Below, piece by piece: positions 50,037 through 61,340 of a stretch of DNA of 64,000 bases. How positions within the stretch are numbered: position 1 is the first letter of the stretch; every line of letters starts with the position of its first letter. The notes beneath the pieces were generated by a model, which saw only the letters and a program-made list of their open reading frames with translations, was not told the origin of the DNA and ran no database searches. This DNA comes from Phylloscopus collybita (Eukaryota > Chordata > Aves > Passeriformes > Phylloscopidae): the NCBI GenBank assembly GCA_027886175.1, contig JAJNNQ010000026.1, positions 10,454,001 to 10,518,000 on the forward strand, in the 5' to 3' direction. The translations under genes were made by a program, and so were the position numbers.

Positions 50037-53000
50037 CTGAAGGTCCCTGAGGTATCTAGGTGGGTCTTTGCAACTCAGAAACCCTATGTGGTCCTATCGT
50101 GGCCTTTATGGAAGACCTTTATAGCAAGATTTCAATATACTTTACAAAACCTTCAGTTTGCACAAGAAAAATACCCACAATTAGGTCCCTTGTATATATT
50201 TGCAAATAGAGGGAGAGAAAAGAACTTATTTTACCTTTTGCTTATAAAAATAATCATTGAGGGCAACCAAGAATTTGCACACAATTAGGCAAGGCTTGCT
50301 CAGAGAGAGTTTCTGAAAATGAAAGAGACAACCTGAATGCATGTGCAATTTTATTCTTGCCATTGGCTGCTTTCCTTTCTTTCCTTATTTTGATCTCTAG
50401 GCATATGCTTTTTTGCTTCTAATATGTTTATGCAAATTTTCTCCAATTGCTACTTGCTAGTGTTCACAACATGACAAGTATTCTGACATATTTATGTGAC
50501 ATACCTTTTGAAAAGATGATAAGGACATTACAGCACCACATTTGCAATGCTATAGATGAGGGCTGGCACGCTTTCCAATCTAAAACAATATTTTTAGAGG
50601 GTTTATAGTCCTGGAACAAAAATTATTTTTGGACCTTTGTTTAACATACATTATTGGAATACCATATCTCTGGATATAATGGGAGAAAATATAAATTAAG
50701 TAGAATGTAGACATTTAGTGCTAATGAATATACACAATTTACAAGAAATGGGGTTTCCCCCACATTGTTCTTTAAAATCCTATTTTGCAGCTGGTTTCAC
50801 TCTGCCATAGCTACGTAGATTTTAGGATACAAATATGTGCACATCTGTTGTAATTCGTATAAAAATAAAACATTCCTGTAAGTGTTAAGAATGAATGCTC
50901 CTATGATGCAGGTGGCTTTAGACAAAAGATGGTAAAAATTCAAAAGACGTGTTAAAATGCTGCTGAAAACCATAACTCAATGGTTTGTTGCTGAAAGATT
51001 TCATGTTTCCTCTGCCACTTAAGCACATGTTAAGGATGTTGCAGACAATTGCTATTTTTATAGGGTTGTTGTTTTCTTTTTTTAATGTTCTTTAGGTATA
51101 TGGAAAAGTTCCCCCCTGAAAAATACTCCTTGACCACTTCAAGAAGCAGTTTTAACAGACATTGTCTTTTTGCCACTTGAAATTACTATCCGATCTCCTT
51201 TGGATTCAAACATAGCATGGCAGTTTTCTTGTACTGGTATCAAAGCTTGTGGAACTTTGTCATTCTTTTCCAGGTACCTAATAACTGGAGAAAAAGGATG
51301 ATAGTTAGCTAGAAGTAGTTCTCTTTCGGAACATCATCAACCAAGGGAAAAAAATCATCTTCCCAGTATCGCCTAAAATTTGTTTGAAAGGAAAAGCCAA
51401 AGTTAGCAAAAAAGGTGCTCTTCTGCTCACCTTGATCTTCTGCAAAACCTAGTTGTGTCAAATTCCAGTGAAAAGTTTCTGCTACTACGAGAACCTAATC
51501 ACCTGAAAAACTAGCAGTGTCTCAATACCATGCTTCTGCCCAGAGTCTGGTGGTACTGCACCAGCCATTATTAGGCCACGCATCAGCAGTTTCTGTGCTG
51601 TGACTGAGCCACTGCTGCTCTGTGTGTTCATTTAAGAAACCCAGAGTGGTGCCACAAGTGCCTCTGGCTTGGCAAGTGATGGCATCCTGTCAAGGGTGGG
51701 ACACATGGAGTAGACTGACAGTTCCAGCATCAGTTCCTTGCTGAAATACCACACATTCAAACAACTTTCACGCAAACATGCAACCACATCACAACTTTGC
51801 ATCCAGGTGAGCCTCAAGCACCTTTGCTCAAGGTCAAGTCAGCCCATAGTACAGACAAATGAGGTACAGGCAGCTCCCCTATAGAAAGGTAAGCTGAGAG
51901 TTATCTACCCAGCCCTGAAAAAACCAAGCTATTTGTGTTCTCTCTGCTGAGACGACAAAGGTTCATCCCAGGTACCATCTTATACCCAGGAAGTTCTGTT
52001 CCTTTGTAGATGTCCTAACCTCCTAGGTGCTTGAATTTCTTAAACACTGCCTCCCATCACCAGAAAGCCTCCAGAGCCATTAGCTTTAGGTGTTCATTCA
52101 TGCTAAGGAGCACACAGGAACTGGATTCTACTTGCCAGAGAGGGAAAGCCTTCACAAAACCAAGTGTTAGTGGGAGCACTGGGTCAGGGCATATGAAATC
52201 ACTCTGATCTCTGTTTACTCACAGGACTGCAAGTCAACAGACCAAGAAAGCCAACAGAACACTGTGCCCTGGGAAATCCTTCCAGGCCACTCACTCTCCC
52301 CATTTATCCTGAAACAAGCAACAGCAGAAATTGTGCATGTGGAAAGGAAATGAGAAAAGAAGGAAACCAAATCTGTTTTAAAAGTTAGAGGACTTAGCTA
52401 GCAGAGGGGAAAGCTGCTTCTGGCTACTTTCCCTCTTCTGTAGGATAGTATGTGACTTCAGTAGAGAGCATAGGTGAGAGCCCACACTCTCCATGAGTCA
52501 TGGGCTGCTCCATGGTTTGTGTCCATGAAGATTCATGGGTCCAATTTCACCAGGAAGGTTGAGCATAGCCCTTCTTTTTTATTTCTAGCATCCTAAGGTT
52601 CATAAACTGTACTGCTTGTGCAGGATGCACCATCTTCCTTCCTCCATATATATGCAGATACACACAGATCAAAGTATAGCTCAAAGGCAGGTTTCTGCCC
52701 TGAAGTAAACAGCATAACTGGAAGGTCATTAGAGAACAGCAGGTGATAAGGCTTTCTTTCTTCAAAATAAAGCCAGGCCTGGTCAATTGTGTACTGCCTG
52801 TATTTCAAAATGCATATGGGTGCCTACCATTCCCAAGCTTGGCCTGGTAAGTAAGCTTGGCCTTCAGAGGGTTATGTACTAGCTGGAGCTAGTGTACTAG
52901 CTCTTCCTTTGAAATCTGTTTTCCTCCTTTGAATTTAAAAACTTTATTCAAGGACACTAGAATCCCCCCTCTATTTTCCTCTTGCAAGAGATCGCACCAC

Positions 53001-55126
53001 TTCGCTACCTAACCCTGCCTTCTGTCCCAAACAGACTCCATGAAAAATGGAGTTTTATTTACATTATCCTTTTCGGGATGATATGATTTGAACAAATTGC
53101 TTCTATCTGACATTTCTCCTTTTAGCTTAAAACTTTATTTCAATTCTAGGAGAAAATGAATAATAATGAGGCAAAAAATAAGTATTTCCTCAGATTAAAA
53201 AAAAATAAAAACCAGTCATGTGCATTAAAGAGTAAAAATCACATTCATTCAGAGAAAAATCAATTTAAAAAATCTTTCCCTTTTATATTTTTATGTAAAT
53301 CGTGTGAATCATTCCAACTTCAGGAAGGAGTTGGGCCAATGTACCTTGTACTTTACCCTATGTGGGGATTTTTCACAAAGAATAAATCAACAGTACTGCA
53401 TGGAAAGACAGTCTCCCTCAGTTTTCACAACCCCACATGTCCACTGGTAAATTTATGCCCTAGTCCACCTGCTACCATGGCATCATGCCCACTCATACTA
53501 GGTGAGTACCTCATAGAAGGCAATCAACAAATCTCTGGATGGCTTGGGGAGGTTAACACACAGAATACCAACAGTCAGGTTTTCGAAGAGGCTCCTGGCA
53601 CATCTTGTGTTTTTAATGATTAGTATCTCACCCTCAGGGCTGTGTGTTACCAGCTCAGCCCTTGTAGTAGGGGACTAGAGCAGATGGCTTGGCAAAACCA
53701 AAAGGTCCTTGCCTTTACAAAAATTAAAGATTAATTTGTTGTTTTCTTCTAATAGGGAATTTCAGGGAATTTCATGCTGACGAATAGTATTGAGCTGACA
53801 GGCTTCTATTTCTTCATCCATCTTCTGTTCAGAGAAAAGCGTAACCATCCTTATGTTAATGCCACTTTCTGTCTACATCCTTCTATGCAGTGATGAGAGA
53901 ATATTTCAGCACTCCCAGCTATTTTGCCTTCGGCATCTCCCCTGTGGTTTCCAACAAAGATGATATCATCATGTGTTTATAGATTTATTTGCTTGTTTTT
54001 CATGATGTGGGCAATGGTCTACTACAAGCTAGCTTGAGCTCCTGTTATATCATATAGACCAACCATCTGGCACAGGATTAATTAAGAGTAACATTTTTAG
54101 CCATTACTGTAGATATGTAACATGAGAAGGAAAACCTTCTTATTGCATAAGCCATCAGCTTGTCACCCAAAGCAGCCAGCCAGTTATTAGTCAGTGTGTG
54201 GCGCTAGGTCCTAGTAGACTTTGATGATGGTCTGATCAACAATGGTAAGCAATAAAAGTGTGTTTCAGAATATTAGACAAGTGCAAAGGATAAAAGGGGA
54301 TGAGCCTTTTCTGAACACGGGCAATGGGAATTAACCATAGCTCATAAGTTTTCTGCAGCAAATTTTCATGTTCCTGTGTGAAGACAACGTGTAACAAGAA
54401 AGGGTTTGTGAGATTCAGTGTAATGGAATCTGGTTTTACATTTAACCAGTTTAATCCATTTCAAAAGATAGAAGGATTGAAACAGTGTTTTGCTGAAAAT
54501 GGCAATGGTTATCCACACTGTTTATCCAATGCTAGTAGTGCTTTTTAAGGCTTTTCTCAAGCCCACACTCCAAAACCTTTACCATTTTGAACCCCAAACC
54601 CTCATAGGAGGTCATTAAGCATATAGGCAGTGGAACTGCACAGCTGCTACTCCAGTCATACTAATCTCTAGACAGATGCTCCTCATGTTCATCGGCTGTG
54701 ATGAATGCCAAAGAAGCTATTAGAGAACAGATTGACTTAGACTGGACCATGATCCTTGGAGAACTGGTTTCAGACTGCAAGAACTGAGGCACCACATAGT
54801 GAGCTGCAACACAAATGACAATGTGATCAGACAGAGCTGCCTTTCAGCTAGATTTTCTCCTCCATCATTCCTGAATGCAGTCTTGCTTGAAGAGAAAAAA
54901 CCCAACACTAAAGAAGACTTCCATTATTTTCTCTGCTTATTTGCTTGCTGAATTTGCTGCAGCTAGCTTGGCTGCTCAACTTCGCCCAAGTCTGACTTAT
55001 AAAGAATTCCTGGACATTTCTGTATCAATCCTATGTTCAACCAGCAGCTGCTATTATCAGCTACCATAACTCTTGGGAGTATTTAAGAAGTAGAAAAGGG
55101 TGGGATAGAGACAGTCATTCTCCATC
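50037..55126. other. Non-coding stretch with possible conserved regulatory DNA
   Basis: The longest frame is 155 codons (53,156-53,623, plus), starting in A-rich DNA and lacking any recognisable domain. It ends near a CTAG|GTGAGT donor-like site at 53,502 that lies inside the frame. A short palindrome ACTAGCTGGAGCTAGT occurs near 52,878. The interval 54,150-54,420 is repeat-free and reads like conserved non-coding DNA, but I have no alignment to support it. Confidence 0.4.
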
Positions 55127-55771
55127 ATGCTCGTCCCTTCCCTGCAGAGGAGGCCTGAGCACAACCTAGTTGTTACAAAACTCAGAGATCACATCTGCTC
55201 CCCTCCTCCAAGGCTCACAGAAAGATCACATGCCTTCATTGGATCTGAGTCCAGGGACCTGTCTGCCCAAAGAGAGGTGTCATCTGTGGTACATCCCACC
55301 ACAGACCTTACTTTTCTGACCTTCTTAGCTACAGCAGATGTTCTTGTTATGTTGTTATTCTGGGGACGGGAGCCTCCCTGGGCTCCTGGGCTCTCATCCA
55401 GCTGCAGCTGTGGAAAAAGAATACATATAATAATAATGGAATCTTCTTTCTGTCACTTCAGCTTACATCATCTTGGCACCAGCGCAGTCAAGGTAGCATT
55501 AGTCAGTCAGTCACAGGGTTTCTGTGGACTTCTCTTCCAAACCACCACCCTTCTCTCTCCATTGCCACGCTGCCTTTGCTCTTATTCCCACTCTTTCCCA
55601 ACTGGATTGATTTCAGACCTAGGAAATAAAGTTGCTTTTCTGCTGACCACTGTGCATTTCCTCAGCTCATACCTCCTACATGTGCTAACTGTGACATTTG
55701 GAAACACAGAAAGCTCAATCCACTTAGTAATGGTGTACCCATGCAAAAGTCTTGCAGTGTGTTGCCTGTAA
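55127..55771 (+). other. 214-codon open frame, not recognised
   Basis: This is the longest open frame in the window and starts at an ATG. The product is rich in Ser, Leu, His and Cys, with two hydrophobic stretches (about residues 62-80 and 168-190, the latter containing VAFLLTTVHFLSSYLL). It matches no family I know, has no domain motif, and has no visible promoter, Kozak-quality start or adjacent poly-A signal. The DNA is locally GC- and pyrimidine-richer, which lengthens chance frames. I favour a chance frame or a remnant of non-coding or repeat sequence over a gene. Confidence 0.15.
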
Positions 55772-58009
55772 AGAAACAAATGCCTGTGTTGACCTTTCTT
55801 CTATGGACAACTTCTCTGGTTTATGCCTTCTATAAGGAGTAAAATATAAGTTGCTCTGACTTAAAGAGGATTTTGAGCATTATATTCCTTTACATATATC
55901 TCAAGCTACTTCCCTGAAGGATCTCTACTGCTTGGGAAATACCCCTAAGTGTATCTGTATTGCATATAATTGCACTTTTTTTGAAAGATATGCACAAAAC
56001 TACTTCAAGTTGTTATGCAAACAGTCCCTAGCAATTTTGTATAAGGTTTCATTGCAAGAAGGAGCAGAATCTGTAAACATAAAGAATGATGAGGAGGCAG
56101 GGGGAACACTTGGGGGAAAGGAAACTAGTTCACACTATGCTATGCCATAATGATGGGAAAAGCTGTGTAGTCTGATTTGTCAAAAATGAGGAAATGTTAC
56201 AATTTTTAGGCCTGTTACAGCTCTTATTTAATTTTGCAGAAGCTTGTAAGAGGCCATTTATTTTTAACACAAAACTCTTCCCTGAAACTACAGCTTGCCA
56301 GGAAAACCAATGCCACTGTTGTACATTGACTTAATCATAAAGACCGAAAATAAAATGCTCTTAACTGACATCCAGGAAAACCAGCTGAAATGAATTGCAG
56401 TTAAACAGGTACAGCACAGTCTTGACAAATGGGAGAAGACACAGAGGACAAGAAATGGTAATGATTTTTCCATGTTAACGACGTCTAAAAGTGTTACCAT
56501 CGATGTGTCTGTGCTAAGCCTGCTGATGGGCTAAAACCAAACAAAATTCCTGGACCAGAGTGAAAATTTCAGGAAAATGAACACTGCCTTTCTATAAAAA
56601 TAGGGAATCCAGAATTATTGCCTTTGGCAGTGAATAGAATCTGAAAGCAGACTGTGTTCCTGCAATGCTCTCTATTCCACCTTAAAGATCCAGTATGCTT
56701 AAACATTATTTCACATAAAGCACGGAGGCATGTATCCAGTTTCCTTTTCTTGTTAGCCCCCGCTCAATTTCATCTTTTCTTTCTGTTTCCTCTATCTGTC
56801 AAATTCCTTAGGGAAGAGATGTGCAGCTTGGACAACCCAAACCAGAGTTCTTTTTCCTTAAGATTTGTTTATGTTTGCTATTTCTACCAACATGCTTCCT
56901 ATTTTTTCTGCCAAGTAGCATTACCAAAAGCCCTCTAAAGAGAATAGTAAGAAAAAGGCTGAACAGAAGGTGTTTAGTCTGAATGCTGGCTTCATTTCAA
57001 CAAATCAAGTGAGTATGTTTCAGACAACTTTGTAAATCACAATCTGAACACAAACACTAGAGACACATCACATTTCACTTTTGGATAGAAGCATGAGTTT
57101 CAATATGGAAGAGGGTTTTTTACTTTTTTTTTTTTTTTTTTTTTGCAGATAGGACATTTGCAGAAGGGATCTTAAGATCGAACACTAAGAAACACAAGAG
57201 AAAAGGACAAGAAAAAGAGGCATTTAACTTTTATGTGGTTGCATTTTATTGTGACCAGGGTTGAACCCTTCTATTTACAGTTGTGGAGAAAGAAAATATT
57301 TTCCTGACCGCAGTTGAAGAGAGACCCTGACAGGGCTTTCCTGCTTGCCATCTCCCATGTCATCAGTGTTTTCTGGGAGAAGAATTTGAGGTGGTTTTCC
57401 ACCTAAGTGGTTACAGCTGTTTCCACAGGATCAGTCAGATGGAGTTTCTGCCTCTGTTTATTTTGGCTCTGATTTTCGGCTGGAGCCCAGCAGGATGACA
57501 GTGTTTGCTCTGGGTCTTGGGACTTTGGATAAACATTCCAGAATTTCTGACTTCTTAACATTAATGTTTGATGAATTCTGCTCTTAATTTCTTCTGGAAA
57601 AATGTCAAGCCCACTGGGGATTACCCTTAGTCTTACAACAGTCTTTTATTTTACTGGGTTTTTTTAATAGAAAAAGAGAAAATCATTTACTAGCCCGTGA
57701 AAATGAGCATGCTTTAAAAATTAGAGAATGCACTTTTCTAAAGCTGCAGGCTTCAGTTCTTTTGTAATTTTTTTTTATTTCTTTTCTTTTCTTTTTGATT
57801 TTCTTGTTAAGAACACTCACTGCTTAAGAGGAAATATCTACAGCTAAATCTTCCGCAAGAAACTGTTGCACATAGGGCTTTAGCTGGGAAGGTTATTATT
57901 CAGAAGTTAAGTAGCTCTTTCTCCAAGTCGCTGTTTTGATAGCCTCGAAACATACTGCGTCAATTCACTGTTGTCAAAGGTGACCTTTAGAAATCAAAAT
58001 AAACACCCA
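55772..58009. other. Non-coding stretch with T-rich tracts
   Basis: A 21-T run at 57,124-57,144 is followed at once by GCAG, imitating a splice acceptor. Another T-rich tract lies at 57,768-57,806. The GC-richer patch 57,300-57,530 holds no named element. Frames are at most 94 codons. Confidence 0.5.
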
Positions 58010-58080
58010 GGTGAAATTCTGACCCCAGTGGAGAGAACAGCCTTTATCATTGACTTCAGCAAGGTCAGGACTTCCTCCTT
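58010..58080. repeat. Possible ancient palindromic amniote repeat
   Basis: The left half GTGAAATTCTGACCCCAGTG and the right half 'cattgacttcagcaaggtcaggacttc' are roughly inverted copies of each other. They resemble the familiar old repeat core in which 'aaatcctggccccattgaagtcaatgg' is mirrored by 'cattgacttcaatggggccaggattt'. The copy is strongly diverged. It accounts for part of the 87-codon plus-strand frame at 57,971-58,234. Confidence 0.45.
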
Positions 58081-61000
58081 GGGACCTTATCTCTTGAACA
58101 ATGGAAAAGCACAAGTCACACAAGTCACATCTTCAGGAACAGTTATTAATTCAAAGGGATGGAGAGAGAAATGTATTGACAAAACTATGCACAAATGTAC
58201 AGAATTAAATCCGTATTTAAATTATATTCAATAAGCACACTCTGTTGCATGAAGTGGCTGCTGGTTTTTGTACCTGCATACCTTCAGTAGCTTGCAAGGA
58301 ACATCCAAATGTTCAGTACGTATCTAAATTATATTTACACCATCATAAGCTGACCTCAGGTTAGTTAGACAGCTGTACTTCAGAGGTCAGTGTCTAATTT
58401 ACTCTAAAATACCACTGAAAACTCCTGTTGTAGAGTCCTCTGAGAAGCACAGGTTCCCCCCAGAGACTCCTACAAATCAGAAGGAGGAAGATGGGGATTA
58501 GGCCCAGATAGATCTAGGAAGCTTTTTTAGATTCCAGGTCTCTGTTCTCTTTTTCTTCTCCTCACATCTACTCCCTCCCTCAGTAAAAAAAGAGGGAATC
58601 AGGGCTTCCTCAGGTGACACAAATAGTCTTACCTTTGTTTATTTACACCAGGCAAATATCTTCAAGAGTTATTATAAGGCTTTCAAAAACAAACAAAACA
58701 AAACCAAAAAAAAAGGAAAAGGAAGAGATTTGTGTAAATATGACTAGACAGAGGAAGGTGGTTTCTCAATGAATATACAAGCTTTCACAGCTGCAGCTTC
58801 ATGCAAAATGCTTCACAACTTTCCACAGGCTGCAAGCAGTGTACATGGGCCATGGTGACGACATCCACTTGTCTGGAGAAGTTACATTGAGGGACAGATC
58901 TTGTTTATTATTTGGAGTCTGATTACTGTCAGTGCTGTCAGTCTGTGCTGTCAGTGGTCTAGATAAGGAGTATATCTAATCTGTACCCATGCATTTGACT
59001 TAAATGTGCAAAACAGCCAGAAAGAGCTGGAAGAAAAAGAAAAATTTTGTAGATGTGAAATTTTGTGTTTATACTTTTAAGTTCAAAAGGGACAGATCAA
59101 AACATATATTGAAGCTCATGCCATAGCACACATCCCTGTGGAAGAAAAAGGCAAAACAAAAACCAACAAAACACTCTGAAAATATCTTCCTTGGGTATTT
59201 TCAATGGACAAAAGCAATAGAACCTCAGTTATTAACTTTTTGCATTCATTCATTTATTCATTCACAATATAAAAGATCATGAGAAGAAAGTTGATTCTCA
59301 CCCATATCTAAATCCAATAAGTTTACCTTTTGGTTTCTCTGTACAGCTTTAATAATCAACCTTTTATTTCAGAATAGAAAAATGTTTCTTTTTTTTTTCC
59401 TTAAATTGAAAAAATCTGTTCAGTTTCAATGTTGACATCCTGATCTAAAATATGAGAAAGGTATAGTAGTAGAAAAAAATGTAGTGTGAGATCCCTGTGT
59501 CACATAGATGCTACAAGAGAAAGCAATCAGCATGTGAGTGAGTGTAAGTGAGGCTGGAAAGCTGGAAATGACAAGACTGGAATTATTTTCTGGTGTCACA
59601 GAGAGAAAAGATAAAACAAAAGCTAAATATATGACATAAAATTAAAAAGAGAGGTTCTCAAAACAACAGTTTGGAAAATTTGGCTGCTCCACCCTATGGA
59701 CACACAAGGCTTCCTTCCAAATGACTACCAGGAAAGGAGGGACAACCATTCTAAAGCCATCTTTGATTGATTGTCAAAGTCCAACCTCTATTTGGTGACC
59801 CAATTTTTTATTAAAAATAGTAACTAACATACAGTCTTTGGGTGTATTTTACTCTGGCAACTAGACCAGCCCTTTGCTCGGAATACCTGAAATATTTAGA
59901 AACATGCTCAGTCTAAGCTAAGTAGAAGTTTACAGTGGAAAAAAGGTTTGAGCATGTAATTCAATTCTGTGAGATACAAAGTAGGAGGAAGGAACAAGAC
60001 TATTAAAATGGTATTGTCAACTATATAGATGTATAATATATGAAAATCTTCTTTAATTCTCATGCTTTGGACTATATTTACATAAAGGCTGATCTTGTAG
60101 CAGCAGGTAAATGGGGTATATTAACCAGTTGCCAAAGATACAGTGGAACACAATGTAAAACACCGAGTCCCTGAGGTGACCGAAACCTGCATGTCATGTC
60201 TCTTGTAAAGTTCTGAACAGCTCCTGGTGAAACAAATAGTTTGTCTTGCAAGAAAGATGACACTTGGATTCCTAATAGTGAAGATTTGTTCATGTTATGA
60301 GTGTTTGCAGGGTGCGTAGTTATTAGGGGAAAGGTATTAGACAGTGTGAGATCATAAATAATGCATTCATGGGGAATGTGGGTGTGACCCTTGTAAAGAA
60401 GAATCTGTTACAAAGTTGACATTCCTCTGAATAAGTCTGATAGCTATTGTTGCAACAGTCAGTATTCCGTATATATCAACCACAGAGGTTTACTACTTTT
60501 CATTTTTAGTTAAAACATACCAAAAAAATACCTTCAATCTATATTAAATCCATATGGTATTTGGAACACAGTGAATGCAGTTTTCTAAAACCATGAAGTG
60601 ATTTACTGATAAGTAATTTCAAATCTATCCTTTCAAGGCACTGAATTAGTGAGCAGAGTTTGGAAATATAAAGACAGCATAAAATTTAGTTCTGCTAAAC
60701 CAAGTCCATAGCACATCATCATACAAAGCAACACATACCTAGAATACAAAAAGCCACACTCAAAAAAAGTAAGAATTCCTTGTTGAGCTGTAAATACATA
60801 GAGATACATATCCAGATGGACTGACCAGAATAATTTTCTTTGTTAGTAATGGCTAATTTCAGCTGCTGATGTTTTGCTAGAATATTTTTATAACTGGTAG
60901 TTTATATAAAACAAAAGTAAGACACTCTGAAATGCAGACAGAACTTTCTAACTTGGTTTAAAATAAATATCAGCATGGCCAGCAAAACTGAGCCATCCTT

Positions 61001-61120
61001 TTAAGCATGCTGAGCAGGTAGGTCTATGATAAGAAAGTCAATGAGAACCAGTTTACACATCAGCAGAAGATGGTTGTATAAATAGAACTACAGAGTCCAA
61101 AATGAACTCTGAGTAAACCA
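58081..61120. other. AT-rich non-coding stretch, no gene recognised
   Basis: An A/C-rich run lies at 58,685-58,725 and a small direct repeat of a CTGTCAGT-like unit at 58,925-58,957. The few short frames (at most 71 codons) yield nothing recognisable. Confidence 0.5.
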
Positions 61121-61340
61121 GGGAAAGGTTTTATTCAGAAACAGGCAGCTGTAGCATGAAAGTTTGTCACAGGCTCCTCAGGGAAATGGTCACAGCTCCA
61201 AACCTGCCAGAGTTCAAGCATCTCGACAATGCTCTCAGGCACACAGTGTGACTCCTGGAGTATCCTGTGGAGGGCCAGAAGCTGGACTTGGATGTTGTTT
61301 GGGAGTCCCTTCCAAATCAGAATATTCTATGATTCTATGA
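61121..61340 (+). mobile_element. CR1 LINE 3' end with ATTCTATG tail, plus strand
   Basis: Hallmarks in order are 'cacaggctcctcagggaaatggtcacag', 'ccaaacctgccagagttcaagc', 'gacaatgctctcaggcacacagtgtga', 'ctcctggagtatcctgtggagggccag', 'gctggacttg', 'gggagtcccttccaa' and a tail of two ATTCTATG units at 61,324-61,340. It is the same subfamily type as the minus-strand copy at 18,002-18,228, seen from the other strand. The left edge is diffuse, and the clear match begins near 61,165. Confidence 0.92.

Noticed and set aside
49935..50288. 117-codon plus-strand open frame
   Set aside because: It is antisense to a recognisable CR1 ORF2 relic at 49,966-50,036.
53156..53623. 155-codon plus-strand open frame
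   Set aside because: It begins in A-rich DNA giving N/K-rich sequence, with no domain and no supporting signals.
57124..57160. T21 followed by GCAG as a splice acceptor
   Set aside because: A homopolymer next to a CAG arises easily, and no donor or open segment of interest follows.
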